38,948 nucleotides of DNA from Candidatus Wolfebacteria bacterium (GCA_002400985.2 NVRX02000007.1:24175-63122); one strand, 5' to 3'. Positions 23,609 through 31,884 are shown, counted from the first letter of the stretch. The notes: a model not told the origin generated them from the sequence alone. Numbers and translations: made by a program.

Positions 23609-25024
23609 TTAACGTATCTCGGCGAGAATAGCCTTCTTCAAAGCCTCTGGATTTGCAGCACCTTTTGTTTTCTTCATTCCCTGCCCAATAAGAAACTGCA
23701 AGGAAGCTTCCTTCCCACTCTTGTACTCAGTAACTACATTTCCATTCTCTGAAATAATTTCAATAGCAACTTTTTTCAAAGCTCCTTCATCCTCTACTTG
23801 GAATAAACTTTTCTCTTCTGCAATTTTTTCAGGATCTCCACCCTCTTTCAAAAGTATCTGTAGAATGTCTTTTGCTCCACGAGAAGAAACCTTGCCTGCA
23901 CACACCATCTCTATAAGTGAGGCAAAAGATTTTGCAGTAAGTATTTCAAACTCAACTAAGTCAGAGTGTTCGTTGTAGTACCCAGCAATATCTGACGTCA
24001 GATAATTCACAGCCCTCTGTATTTTCTTCTCATCTTTAAGATACTCAATTACCTCATCAAAGAATACTCCTCTCTCTAGAGAGGCTACAAGGTCCAAAAC
24101 ATCCTGTTCCTTTATTCCCAACTTTTGATACCGCTCTCTCTTCTCCCACGGTAACTCTGGAAGATTATCTTTTAGAAATTTTTCATTAAGCTCCGGTATT
24201 TCTGAAAGCATTAACTTTGGAAGGTCTGGTTCTGGAAAATACCTGTACTCTGCCGCCCCCTCTTTAATCCTTTGACTAAATGTTTCCTGCTTCCCTTCAT
24301 CCCATCCACGAGTCTCCTGATCAACAGTTCCTCCTGACTCAAGAACTTTCTCTTGCCTAATAAACTCATATGCAATTGCCCTCTCCACTGAACGAAATGA
24401 ATTAAGATTTTTAACTTCTACTTTTGTACCAAATTCCTCTGTCTTACTTATTGAAATATTTGCCTCAATACGCATCTCTCCTTTATCAAGATTTGCATCA
24501 GACACGCCAAGTGTACGAATGAGTAACTGTAACTCTCTAGCAAAGCTTCCTGCCTGCTCTGCACTATGAATAACAGGCTCTGTTACAAGCTCCATAAGAG
24601 CTATGCCTGCACGGTTGAAATCAACATACGACTCTTCCCCTCTATGAGAAGAACGGGCTGTATCTTCTTCTAGATGTACTCGCGTAACATCTACACCATC
24701 AAGTCTTCCTCCACTTACAAGCGGATACTTGTACTGGCTAATCTGATACCCTTTTGGAATATCAGGATAGAAATAGTTTTTCCTATCAAACTCAGTAAAG
24801 TCTGCAATTGATCCACCAAGCGCTGAGCCAACACGGCACACATACTCAACAGCCTTCTTGTTGATAACAGGAAGAGTACCTGGGTGGCCCATACAGATAG
24901 GACACACATTCTTATTTGACTCAGTTTCATCTGGATCATTCTTGGAGTCACAAAACATTTTTGTGTTTGTTTTCAGCTCCGCATGAACCTCGAGTCCAAT
25001 TGTTAGTTTATAGTTCTTCGACAT
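23609..25024 (-). CDS. gatB: Asp-tRNA(Asn)/Glu-tRNA(Gln) amidotransferase subunit B
   Basis: 471 residues, the tRNA-binding kinase subunit of the GatCAB complex that converts mischarged Glu-tRNA(Gln) and/or Asp-tRNA(Asn) to the amide form. The opening IGLEVHAELKTNTKMFC, the signature FDRKNYFYPDIPKGYQISQYKYPL, the segment RIEANISISK and the C-terminal YqeY-like tail (SLQFLIGQGMKKTKGAANPEALKKAI) are all typical. Length is normal. The start overlaps the last 17 nt of obg, so the two are cotranscribed. GatA and GatC are not in the window. Its last 18 coding bases are imperfectly repeated just downstream at 23574-23591. Confidence 0.95.
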   Translation of the reverse strand: MSKNYKLTIGLEVHAELKTNTKMFCDSKNDPDETESNKNVCPICMGHPGTLPVINKKAVEYVCRVGSALGGSIADFTEFDRKNYFYPDIPKGYQISQYKYPLVSGGRLDGVDVTRVHLEEDTARSSHRGEESYVDFNRAGIALMELVTEPVIHSAEQAGSFARELQLLIRTLGVSDANLDKGEMRIEANISISKTEEFGTKVEVKNLNSFRSVERAIAYEFIRQEKVLESGGTVDQETRGWDEGKQETFSQRIKEGAAEYRYFPEPDLPKLMLSEIPELNEKFLKDNLPELPWEKRERYQKLGIKEQDVLDLVASLERGVFFDEVIEYLKDEKKIQRAVNYLTSDIAGYYNEHSDLVEFEILTAKSFASLIEMVCAGKVSSRGAKDILQILLKEGGDPEKIAEEKSLFQVEDEGALKKVAIEIISENGNVVTEYKSGKEASLQFLIGQGMKKTKGAANPEALKKAILAEIR

Positions 25025-26027
25025 CTTCTATTTCTATATTCTCAATAATGGTAGCACGCTCTTCTTCAAGAAGAATAGATAGTTTTTTACTAAATTCCTT
25101 AAGTACCACAGGATCTTCTACCGATAACTCCCACACCTCCCCTGCTACCTCACGCAGCTCTGCCGCATATTTTTTATGTTCTTCAGGGTCCACAAGATCT
25201 ATTTTTGAAAGCACTACTATCTCGCGCTTCTCTGTAAGACCATCTCCATGCCGAGATAACTCACCTCGGATAGTCTTGTACCGCTCTACAACCTCCTCAT
25301 CCTCTGCAGACACGAGATGAAATAAAACACGCGTACGCGAGATGTGCCGTAAAAACTTTCCACCCAAACCTTTCCCGTCTGCCGCCCCTTCAATAAGACC
25401 AGGAATGTCTGCAAGAACATATCCAAAGAAACTCCCCAAATGAGGCTCTAGCGTCGTAAATGGGTATGCACCGATAGCAGACTTCGCATTGGTTAATGCA
25501 TTCAATAGGGACGATTTCCCAGCGTTTGGCAGCCCAATAAGCCCTATATCTGCTACAAGTTTAAGCTCTACATGGAAATTTCCCCTTTCTCCCGGTCTTC
25601 CTGGTGTTGATTGTGTTGGAGACACATTTCTAGAGTTTTTAAACCGTGTGTTTCCAAACCCTCCCATACCCCCTTTTAAAATACGAATACGCTCTCCTTC
25701 ATGCAAAAGCTCGTACACATCATCTGTTTCTGCATTGGTAACAAGAGATCCTATAGGAAACTTTAATATCAAATCTTCTCCATTTTTCCCTTCCATATTT
25801 TTCTTTGTTCCATCACTTCCGTCCTCTCCCGCAAAGCTTTTTGTATGTCGATAGTTTGAAAGATACGCAAAATCACGAACAGCTTCAACATACACATCTG
25901 CGCCTGCCCCACCGTCTCCTCCTGCAGGACCTCCTCTGGGTTTACTCTTATCTACATTCCAACGAACAACGCCGTCTCCGCCGTTGCCTGCTCGTGCAAA
26001 TATTCGTACTTCGTCTACAAATGCCAT
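25008..26027 (-). CDS. obg: Obg/CgtA GTPase
   Basis: 339-residue ribosome-associated GTPase involved in 50S assembly and stress response. The glycine-rich Obg fold spans about 1-158 (ARAGNGGDGVVRW, PAGGDGGAGADVYV, GMGGFGNTRFK). The G domain follows: G1 GLPNAGKSS at 165-173, switch I YPFTTLEPH, G3 DIPG at 207-210, and G4 at 274-277, which reads SKID instead of NKxD. The protein ends soon after the G domain with an acidic tail (IENIEIEDVEEL), so the OCT domain is missing, as in several bacteria. It overlaps gatB by 17 nt. A 27-codon ORF precedes it by 9 nt. Confidence 0.95.
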   Translation of the reverse strand: MAFVDEVRIFARAGNGGDGVVRWNVDKSKPRGGPAGGDGGAGADVYVEAVRDFAYLSNYRHTKSFAGEDGSDGTKKNMEGKNGEDLILKFPIGSLVTNAETDDVYELLHEGERIRILKGGMGGFGNTRFKNSRNVSPTQSTPGRPGERGNFHVELKLVADIGLIGLPNAGKSSLLNALTNAKSAIGAYPFTTLEPHLGSFFGYVLADIPGLIEGAADGKGLGGKFLRHISRTRVLFHLVSAEDEEVVERYKTIRGELSRHGDGLTEKREIVVLSKIDLVDPEEHKKYAAELREVAGEVWELSVEDPVVLKEFSKKLSILLEEERATIIENIEIEDVEEL

Positions 26028-26036
26028 AATTATTTT

Positions 26037-26120
26037 TTAATAAAGACTTCTATTAACATAACGTTTTGCCACAATTTCTTGTGTGACCTTAATCCTTTCT
26101 GTAAGTCTACCCTCTTTCAT
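26037..26120 (-). CDS. 27-codon ORF immediately upstream of obg
   Basis: ATG at 26120 to TAA at 26037, beginning MKEGRLTERIKVTQE and ending VNRSLY, basic and helix-prone. The stop is 9 nt before the obg ATG. TATAGT stands 8 nt before its start, the window's usual leaderless spacing. It could be a small protein or a leader ORF that brings ribosomes to obg, which has no Shine-Dalgarno site. No family is recognised. At this length chance cannot be excluded. Confidence 0.4.
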   Translation of the reverse strand: MKEGRLTERIKVTQEIVAKRYVNRSLY

Positions 26121-26128
26121 ATACACTA

Positions 26129-26159
26129 ACTATATACGGTTGTATACGATTGTATACGA
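26129..26159 (-). promoter_or_regulatory. Putative obg-gatB promoter with 10-bp tandem repeat
   Basis: On the reverse strand a -10 TATAGT (26129-26134) lies 8 nt before the 27-codon ORF. On the forward strand TTGTATACGA occurs twice in direct tandem (26140-26159), flanked on each side by degraded copies. A 10-bp period places the GTATAC palindromes on one face of the helix, as for cooperative regulator binding. Confidence 0.4.
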
Positions 26160-26170
26160 TTACGCAACTA

Positions 26171-28660
26171 TTATTTTTTAACAATCTTCCAACCCTTTGC
26201 CAGAAGTGCTTCTGCTTTCTTAAACTTCATCTCTTTCTCCTCTTCCCCATTTGAAACAATAACAATATCATTTCTCCCATACTCAGGACTCTTTGCTAGA
26301 GCTCCTGTTGAGGCAGTCTCTGATCCCCCACTTGTCTTTAATATAATTGGTTTTGGCTCAGGTTCCTTCTCTTGGATATTTGGTATAAGGGTAATAACCT
26401 TTTCATTAATCGTTGCCTCCATCTCCTTAAAGTAATTGAGTCCCTCTCTACGATACTCTACAAGAGGATCTCTCTGACCATATGCGCGGAGACTTACACT
26501 CCTACGAAGATACTCCATTGTTTCAAGATGATCAATCCATAGTGCATCAAAAAGTTGAAGTAACAAACCACGCATGCCTTTATACAATTTCTCTTTACCA
26601 AACTCTTTCTCTTTTGCAGTAAGCGCCTCTTCTGCACCACTTCCTGCAATAATATCTTTTATATACTTTTCGATATCTTCAACAGAACCAGCAAGCACTA
26701 CATTGCGCTTATCATAGAAAATCTTTCGCTGGTGATTAAGAACGTCATCATATGCAAGCACCTGCTTCCTGGCATCAAAGTTTACCCCTTCAATCTTTTG
26801 CTGTGCGCTTTCAAGTGCACCGGTAATCATTTTGTTTGCAATAGGTTCATCCTCTGGAATACCAAAACGTCCCATCATCTTTTTAATAGAGTCCGTTGCA
26901 AAAATACGCATAAGCTTATCTTCAAGAGATACAAGGAACTGTGTTTCCCCTGGATCACCCTGCCTACCTGAACGTCCACGCAGCTGATCATCGGTACGTC
27001 GTGCCTCATGCCGCTCAGTACCAAGCACAAACAATCCGCCAAGATCCTTAACCTCCTTTTGCTGCTCCAGAGTTGCTGTCTCGCCACCAAGCTTAATATC
27101 TACACCACGCCCGGCCATGTTGGTAGCAACGGTTACATTTCCTTTTTTACCTGCATTGGCAATAATCTCTCCCTCTCTCTCATGATTCTTTGCATTGAGA
27201 ATTTCATGAGGGATACCCGCTTTCGTAAGCACATTTCCAACAACCTCATTGTCATCAATAGAAACGGTACCAATAAGTACTGGCTGCCCTTTCTTATGGA
27301 GCTCCATAACTTTTGTCGCAAGTGCTTTATATTTTCCTGCTTCAGTTTGGAATATAAAATCTTCATGGTCAGATCGACCAATCTCTTTATGTGTGGGAAC
27401 TGGCACTACTTCAAGCTCATACACGGTATATAGCTCTTCTCGAGATGAATATGCTGTACCGGTCATTCCTGCAAGGTTTTCATACATTCGGAAGTAATTC
27501 TGGAATGTAATAGACGCCATGGTACGACTCTCTTTTTGTATCTTTACCTTTTCTCGAGCTTCAACAGCTTGGTGTAATCCTTCACTCCACCTACGTCCCG
27601 GCTGCAACCTTCCAGTAAACTCATCGACAATAACAATCTCTCCATCACGAACCACGTACTCTTTATCTTTACGGAACAATGCTTTTGCACGCACTGCATT
27701 TTCAAGATGGTGTGCATACTTTACTCCTCCTGCTGCATAGAGATTATCTACATTGAGAATCTTTTCTGCCTTATCAATACCACTCCCCTGAATTGAAACT
27801 GCCTTTTGCTTTTCATCAACAATATAATCCTCCTCGGTAAAGGTGCCTACAATCTGCGAGAACACTTCATATAGGTTTTGTGTGTCTTCAACTGGTGCAG
27901 AAATAATAAGTGGAGTACGTGCCTCATCTATAAGGATTGAGTCTACTTCATCAACAAGTGCATAGTGATGCCCCCTCTGCATTTTCTGCTCTAACGTGAA
28001 TGCAGTGTTGTCCCGAAGATAATCAAACCCAAACTCATTGTTTGTTCCGTATGTAATATCGGCAGCATATGCCTCCTTTTTTGTAACAGGACGCAAAAAC
28101 TCTTCATAGATTTTAAAGAACCCTTTCTCGTCTCGCTCTTTATCAATATCTGAATGCCCTGGATCATATATAAAAGCACCAGCCCCTGTAACAACACCAA
28201 GAGTCATCCCAAGACCTGAATACACCTGTCCCATCCATGCAGCATCTCGCTTTGCAAGATAATCATTCACAGTAACCACATGCACCCCCTTCCCTTTTAG
28301 CGCGTGCACATATGCAGGCAGTGTAGCTACAAGAGTCTTTCCTTCTCCTGTGCGCATCTCTGCAACTTTTCCATGAGCGAGGATAAGTCCTCCAATAAGT
28401 TGTACATCGTACGGTCTCAATCCTGTGGCCCTATATGCAACTTCACGTGTATTTGCAAACGCACGAACAATGACATCATTAAAATCTTTCCCATTAGATA
28501 GCTCGTCCTGCAATACTTTTGTTGAAGCTTTTAGCTCATCATCAGTTTTTTCTTTACATTCCTCCTCTAAAGCGTTTATTTCAGCCACAATAGGACGCAA
28601 CCGCTTTATTTCAGCGGCTCCTGGCTCTCCAACAAATAGCTTTGTGAGTCCTTCGAACAT
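26171..28660 (-). CDS. secA: Preprotein translocase ATPase SecA
   Basis: 829-residue motor of the Sec export machinery, driving proteins through SecYEG at the membrane. Walker A MRTGEGKT is at 102-109. Walker B is in DEVDSILIDEARTPLIIS. TNNEFGFDYLRDN and GMTGTAYSS are present, as are motif V ATNMAGRGVDIKLGG and motif VI DQLRGRSGRQGDPGETQF. The C-terminus ends shortly after the helical scaffold with GWKIVKK. The zinc-binding SecB-interaction tail is missing. A start 10 codons upstream exists in the frame, but it lies beyond the -10 box. The ATG at 28660 (MFEGLTKLF) is 8 nt from that box and fits the family start. The stop is followed by the obg region on the same strand. Confidence 0.96.
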   Translation of the reverse strand: MFEGLTKLFVGEPGAAEIKRLRPIVAEINALEEECKEKTDDELKASTKVLQDELSNGKDFNDVIVRAFANTREVAYRATGLRPYDVQLIGGLILAHGKVAEMRTGEGKTLVATLPAYVHALKGKGVHVVTVNDYLAKRDAAWMGQVYSGLGMTLGVVTGAGAFIYDPGHSDIDKERDEKGFFKIYEEFLRPVTKKEAYAADITYGTNNEFGFDYLRDNTAFTLEQKMQRGHHYALVDEVDSILIDEARTPLIISAPVEDTQNLYEVFSQIVGTFTEEDYIVDEKQKAVSIQGSGIDKAEKILNVDNLYAAGGVKYAHHLENAVRAKALFRKDKEYVVRDGEIVIVDEFTGRLQPGRRWSEGLHQAVEAREKVKIQKESRTMASITFQNYFRMYENLAGMTGTAYSSREELYTVYELEVVPVPTHKEIGRSDHEDFIFQTEAGKYKALATKVMELHKKGQPVLIGTVSIDDNEVVGNVLTKAGIPHEILNAKNHEREGEIIANAGKKGNVTVATNMAGRGVDIKLGGETATLEQQKEVKDLGGLFVLGTERHEARRTDDQLRGRSGRQGDPGETQFLVSLEDKLMRIFATDSIKKMMGRFGIPEDEPIANKMITGALESAQQKIEGVNFDARKQVLAYDDVLNHQRKIFYDKRNVVLAGSVEDIEKYIKDIIAGSGAEEALTAKEKEFGKEKLYKGMRGLLLQLFDALWIDHLETMEYLRRSVSLRAYGQRDPLVEYRREGLNYFKEMEATINEKVITLIPNIQEKEPEPKPIILKTSGGSETASTGALAKSPEYGRNDIVIVSNGEEEKEMKFKKAEALLAKGWKIVKK

Positions 28661-28677
28661 TGTGTATGAGCATAGCA
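28661..28677 (-). promoter_or_regulatory. Extended -10 promoter of secA
   Basis: On the reverse strand TGCTATGCT (28669-28677) lies 8 nt before the secA ATG and directly follows the T-tract of the upstream gene's terminator. It shows no -35 box and no ribosome site. Confidence 0.6.
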
Positions 28678-28678
28678 C

Positions 28679-28704
28679 AAAACCCTCCATTTCTGGAGGG
28701 TTTT
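28679..28704 (-). terminator. Intrinsic terminator of the histone-like gene
   Basis: Perfect 11-bp arms AAAACCCTCCA and TGGAGGGTTTT around a 4-nt loop, 15 nt after the histone-like stop, with T-tracts on both strands. It is the clearest rho-independent terminator in the window and touches the secA promoter. Confidence 0.85.
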
Positions 28705-28719
28705 GACTCGTGAGAAAAA

Positions 28720-29031
28720 CTACTTTCGTCGCTTTGCTACACGCTTCTTTGGAGCTGCCTTTCGAGAAGATTTCCGTTTTGGAGCTGCCTTTTTCTTCTT
28801 TGCAACCTTTCTTTTCGGAGCGGACTTTTTTACCGTTTTTTTCTTCTTTGCTGGTGCTTTCTTTGTTGCTCGTTTTTTTGGAGCTGCCTTCTTTTTTACA
28901 ACTCGTTTTTTCGCAACCTTTTTAACTACTCGCTTCTTTGTAACTTTCTTTGCTACACGTTTTTTAGGAGCCTTCTTTGCAACTTTTCGCTTTGAAGTTT
29001 TTTTACGTGTAGTTTTCTTTTTTGCTGCCAT
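28720..29031 (-). CDS. Lysine-rich histone H1-like nucleoid protein
   Basis: 103 residues made almost only of Lys, Arg, Ala, Val, Pro and Thr (MAAKKKTTRKKTSKRKVAKK, with repeated KKRVAKK, KKRVVKK and APKK units). This is the composition of histone H1 C-terminal tails and of bacterial Hc1/Hc2-like DNA-compacting proteins. It should bind and compact DNA non-specifically. It has no folded domain. TATATA lies 7 nt before its ATG, and a strong terminator follows the stop, so it is a single-gene unit. The upstream region carries the same TACGTAG pair as the giant gene. The long forward-strand Phe-rich ORF over it is a shadow. Confidence 0.88.
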   Translation of the reverse strand: MAAKKKTTRKKTSKRKVAKKAPKKRVAKKVTKKRVVKKVAKKRVVKKKAAPKKRATKKAPAKKKKTVKKSAPKRKVAKKKKAAPKRKSSRKAAPKKRVAKRRK

Positions 29032-29044
29032 AGATTTGTATATA
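29032..29044 (-). promoter_or_regulatory. Putative -10 of the histone-like gene
   Basis: On the reverse strand TATATA (29039-29044) lies 7 nt before the ATG at 29031, without a TG extension and without a clear -35 box. Confidence 0.4.
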
Positions 29045-29167
29045 ATTATTTACATATAAACTCGACCCCTTCCCTGCAGGAACTCACCTGCGTGTCCGTA
29101 CTTGTATTATCAAACATGAATAGGAAAACTCAGACATAAAATACAAAGTTTGGGGATAAGTATCATC

Positions 29168-29183
29168 TACGTAGTTTACGTAG
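29168..29183 (+). promoter_or_regulatory. TACGTAG-N2-TACGTAG element upstream of histone-like gene
   Basis: Second copy of the element found at 22156-22171, with identical spacing and one difference in the N2 positions. It lies about 137 bp upstream of the histone-like ATG. A DnaA-box-like TGGGGATAA lies just before it (29151-29159), much as TGTGGATAC precedes the first copy. Confidence 0.5.
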
Positions 29184-29249
29184 ATATGTTTACAAACAGG
29201 CGCGGGGACGGGTACAAGCTCCACTAATGGTATTTTTATGCGTTGTTTC

Positions 29250-29280
29250 ATTCACGATAATAGCAACCATTATCGTGAAT
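29250..29280. repeat. 12-bp perfect inverted repeat
   Basis: Arms ATTCACGATAAT and ATTATCGTGAAT around a 7-nt loop, 29 nt beyond the stop of the O-antigen-ligase-like gene. A third partial copy, TCACGATTAT, occurs at 29303-29312. There is no U-tract, so it may be a processing hairpin or an operator. Confidence 0.6.
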
Positions 29281-29286
29281 AGACAT

Positions 29287-29304
29287 GAAAAAAGGGTCTT
29301 TTTC
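29287..29304 (-). terminator. Short A-rich/T-rich terminator-like hairpin
   Basis: On the reverse strand GAAAAAG-ACC-CTTTTTTC follows the stop of the O-antigen-ligase-like gene by about 5 nt. The stem is weak but ends in a T6 run. It probably acts together with the neighbouring 12-bp inverted repeat. Confidence 0.4.
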
Positions 29305-29308
29305 ACGA

Positions 29309-31144
29309 TTATCCCCCCAATCTATTCTCTGCTTCCTCATACAATACCCTCACCCGATCATAGGAAGTGTCTAACTCATATGCAGTCTTAAAGACAGACA
29401 AGGCCTCCTCAGCTCTTCCAGAAAATTCTGCAGCAAATGCAAACTCAATTAATACACTCTGTTTATGTGGCGCAACATCTCGCGCATGGGACAACACCTC
29501 ATATGCCAACTCATTATTTCCAAGAAGACGAAGCATGAGTCCATACAATAAATGTACCCGAGCACTCTCTGGCATATATGCAGCCTGCTTCTCTATTTCA
29601 ATAGCTGCATCTACCAATAGCGCAATCTTTGTTTCTACCGGCACGTCTGCCTGCCGCACAGCACTAAGTGCAAACTGAACCATCTGTTCACGAATCTCCT
29701 GGCTCCCAAATGAATTATATGAAAGAGCTTCTTTAAAAAACACTTGCCTCTCACTTATTGCGTACTGAGGGCTTAATGCCCTAAGTAGTGCACCGTTTGC
29801 ATTGAGCGCTGGAACATTAACAATATACATAACAAATAAACCAGCGATAACAATGAGTGATCTTGCAACATCTTTTGGCAGAGTTATACGTGGAATCTTA
29901 TACTCGCGCACTACCCTACTGCTTATCCACGCGGCAATGAATACAAAAAATAAATAGCTTAATAGATTATCAAATACAAAAATATTATTGATTGCATATC
30001 CTGTAAGAAGTCCTATACCTATAGACTTTTCAATAATTGAAAACCTCCCACGAAACAGGAAATATACCAATGACCCAAAAAGGAGAAGGTATGAGCCCAG
30101 CCCAAGTAATCCTCCAGCAACAAGCCAATCAAAGTAGACATTGTGTGCTCGATCAAACCATGGCTCTTGGTCATATAAAAATGGCTTATAGTATTTGCTA
30201 AATATAAGATTGAAATTCCCCTGCCCCCATCCAAGTATTGGATGCTCCATAAACCCCTCTCGAGCAATACCCCATATTGCAAAACGCGTCTCCCCTGCCT
30301 CAAGTGAAATATCAGCAATACGAACAAGCGTTCCATTGCTCGCAACAAACGACGTATCTTTGTATGCAACCAATACACCAAAGGAAAGCACTGCTGCTAT
30401 AGATATACCAAGGAACACCGCAAGAATTTTTTTGCTTCGAGATAATACCGCATACACCAAAAGAGACATTCCCACACCAAACACAAGACCAAGCAGTGCC
30501 CCTCGTGTAGAGGTGAAGTACAGCATTGCTATATTTAATACTCCAATAGCGCCATACAACACTCGCAACTGAATGCTCTTGCTTGTGAAAAGCAGCCACC
30601 CTGCAAAAAATACATGGAAGAGCGTATACACCGCGAGGTATGTAGCATTGCCAAAGTTTGCATCCAGACGAACAGTCCCTTGGTGGATGCTTGCAAGACC
30701 TGCAAGCTGCATAACGCCATGAATACCTACAAGCACAGAAACTCCTAAAGAAATCTGTATCCACCTCTTCCATAAATCAGAAACACTGAGTACGCGCTCA
30801 AACAACAGAAATGCACCAAATAAATGCACGAGCGTAATCCACCCTTCCATTCTTTCAAAATTGCTCCATATGCTTCGAATCACATTTGACCCAAGAAGAT
30901 CTGCAACAAGCATCACTATAACGAACAGACCAAAGAAGATTGTAATTGGCGTAATGCGCGGAATATACCTTTTATCTGCAAGCGCTAATACAAAAAGTGA
31001 AATGAGACCAGTCTCTACCAATATACGAAACAAAAATGCTTTGCTGGTAATAAACGGAAAAAATAATCCATTGAATACAATGAGTGGCAATACCGTGAGA
31101 AGAAATACTGTTCCTATTAAAATATGTGTGAGAATCTTTTGCAT
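29309..31144 (-). CDS. O-antigen ligase/polymerase-like membrane protein with TPR tail
   Basis: 611 residues. Residues 1 to about 425 hold about ten or more membrane spans with a large outside loop. The Wzy_C signature is clear (AGETRFAIWGIAREGFMEHPILGWGQGNFNLIF, then DRAHNVYFDWLVAGG). This is the family of O-antigen ligases (WaaL), O-antigen polymerases and PglL-type protein glycosylation enzymes. The C-terminal 130 residues are helical TPR-like repeats (AAYMPESARVHLLYGLMLRLLGNNELAYEVLSHARDVAPHKQSVL). With no lipopolysaccharide expected in CPR cells, protein or S-layer glycosylation is the likelier job. It begins 5 nt after the nuclease stop. Confidence 0.85.
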   Translation of the reverse strand: MQKILTHILIGTVFLLTVLPLIVFNGLFFPFITSKAFLFRILVETGLISLFVLALADKRYIPRITPITIFFGLFVIVMLVADLLGSNVIRSIWSNFERMEGWITLVHLFGAFLLFERVLSVSDLWKRWIQISLGVSVLVGIHGVMQLAGLASIHQGTVRLDANFGNATYLAVYTLFHVFFAGWLLFTSKSIQLRVLYGAIGVLNIAMLYFTSTRGALLGLVFGVGMSLLVYAVLSRSKKILAVFLGISIAAVLSFGVLVAYKDTSFVASNGTLVRIADISLEAGETRFAIWGIAREGFMEHPILGWGQGNFNLIFSKYYKPFLYDQEPWFDRAHNVYFDWLVAGGLLGLGSYLLLFGSLVYFLFRGRFSIIEKSIGIGLLTGYAINNIFVFDNLLSYLFFVFIAAWISSRVVREYKIPRITLPKDVARSLIVIAGLFVMYIVNVPALNANGALLRALSPQYAISERQVFFKEALSYNSFGSQEIREQMVQFALSAVRQADVPVETKIALLVDAAIEIEKQAAYMPESARVHLLYGLMLRLLGNNELAYEVLSHARDVAPHKQSVLIEFAFAAEFSGRAEEALSVFKTAYELDTSYDRVRVLYEEAENRLGG

Positions 31145-31149
31145 AGGTA

Positions 31150-31884
31150 TCAGAATGCATTATTACACGACTCACTCTTTGTAAAGCCCGCACTCTCTGC
31201 TTCTTTCTCTGTACAGAAGTACGCTTCCCCTTTTCGTATATCAATTTTTATACGATTGTAGTTTGGACATCCTTCAAAAAAGTATAATTTTCCATACCCT
31301 TTCTCTGAGATATTTCCTTTTATAGCGCAAGAATCATCAACAGGCTTTGAATCAGTCTCGCGAAGCGACCTATCTACTGTAATATCACATGCACCCCACA
31401 TACCGCGCTCATTCAATCGCGCATCTTCTTTTGCACTTGAAAACAAGTCTCTATACCTGTTGTCTGGAGCAACAGAAGTATTGAGTGCATACCCTCCACG
31501 AACCAATACTTCTTGCACGAACACATCCGCCTCTTCTGGAGAATCAGATGGAACATATACATACCGTAATAATCTTCCATACCTATCCGCACCACTAATA
31601 TCTTTTTCAAAACGTACATGACTATCTTCTATAAGATCATCTAGGAAATCTTTTGATTCATTATAAAAACATTCTCCTCTCTCGGGAGTATCTACACCCA
31701 ACAATCTAATACGTGCACCACCTTCAATATCAAACGTATCTCCATCTACAACGTGCGTAACTGCATGAATACTGTTTTCGAATACATCTACTCCTCTATC
31801 TTGAATAATCCTATATCCACCCACTGCACCTCCTGCAATAAGAACCGAAAGAATAGCACTGAGTACTTTTGGATTAATTTTCAT
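31150..31884 (-). CDS. Secreted or membrane-anchored thermonuclease (SNase-like)
   Basis: 244 residues. An N-terminal membrane span or signal (NPKVLSAILSVLIAGGAVGGY) precedes a staphylococcal-nuclease domain: VVDGDTFDI, then IRLLGVDTPERGE with the catalytic Arg, Asp and Glu, then SGADRYGRLLRYVYV with the second catalytic Arg. A C-terminal cysteine-containing module (CAIKGNISEKGYGKLYFFEGCPNY, then GEAYFCTEKEAESAGFTKSESC) resembles the Ada-like tail found on some such nucleases. It should cut DNA or RNA outside the cytosol, for nucleotide scavenging or competence. The start 11 codons upstream overlaps the preceding gene more deeply, so I prefer the ATG at 31884, which overlaps by 11 nt. It ends in TGA. 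Confidence 0.9.
   Translation of the reverse strand: MKINPKVLSAILSVLIAGGAVGGYRIIQDRGVDVFENSIHAVTHVVDGDTFDIEGGARIRLLGVDTPERGECFYNESKDFLDDLIEDSHVRFEKDISGADRYGRLLRYVYVPSDSPEEADVFVQEVLVRGGYALNTSVAPDNRYRDLFSSAKEDARLNERGMWGACDITVDRSLRETDSKPVDDSCAIKGNISEKGYGKLYFFEGCPNYNRIKIDIRKGEAYFCTEKEAESAGFTKSESCNNAF

Noticed and set aside
28661-28690. Ten-codon N-terminal extension of SecA
   Set aside because: Its start lies upstream of the -10 box and inside the preceding terminator. SecA proteins normally begin near MFEGLTKLF.
28703-29059. 118-codon Phe-rich forward ORF over the histone-like gene
   Set aside because: It is the complement of Lys codons (AAA/AAG read as TTT/CTT), so it is a shadow of the lysine-rich gene.
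29186-29227. 13-codon forward ORF in the GC-rich patch near the TACGTAG pair (MFTNRRGDGYKLH)
   Set aside because: It is too short, with no conserved context. The GC-rich patch is noted but cannot be assigned.
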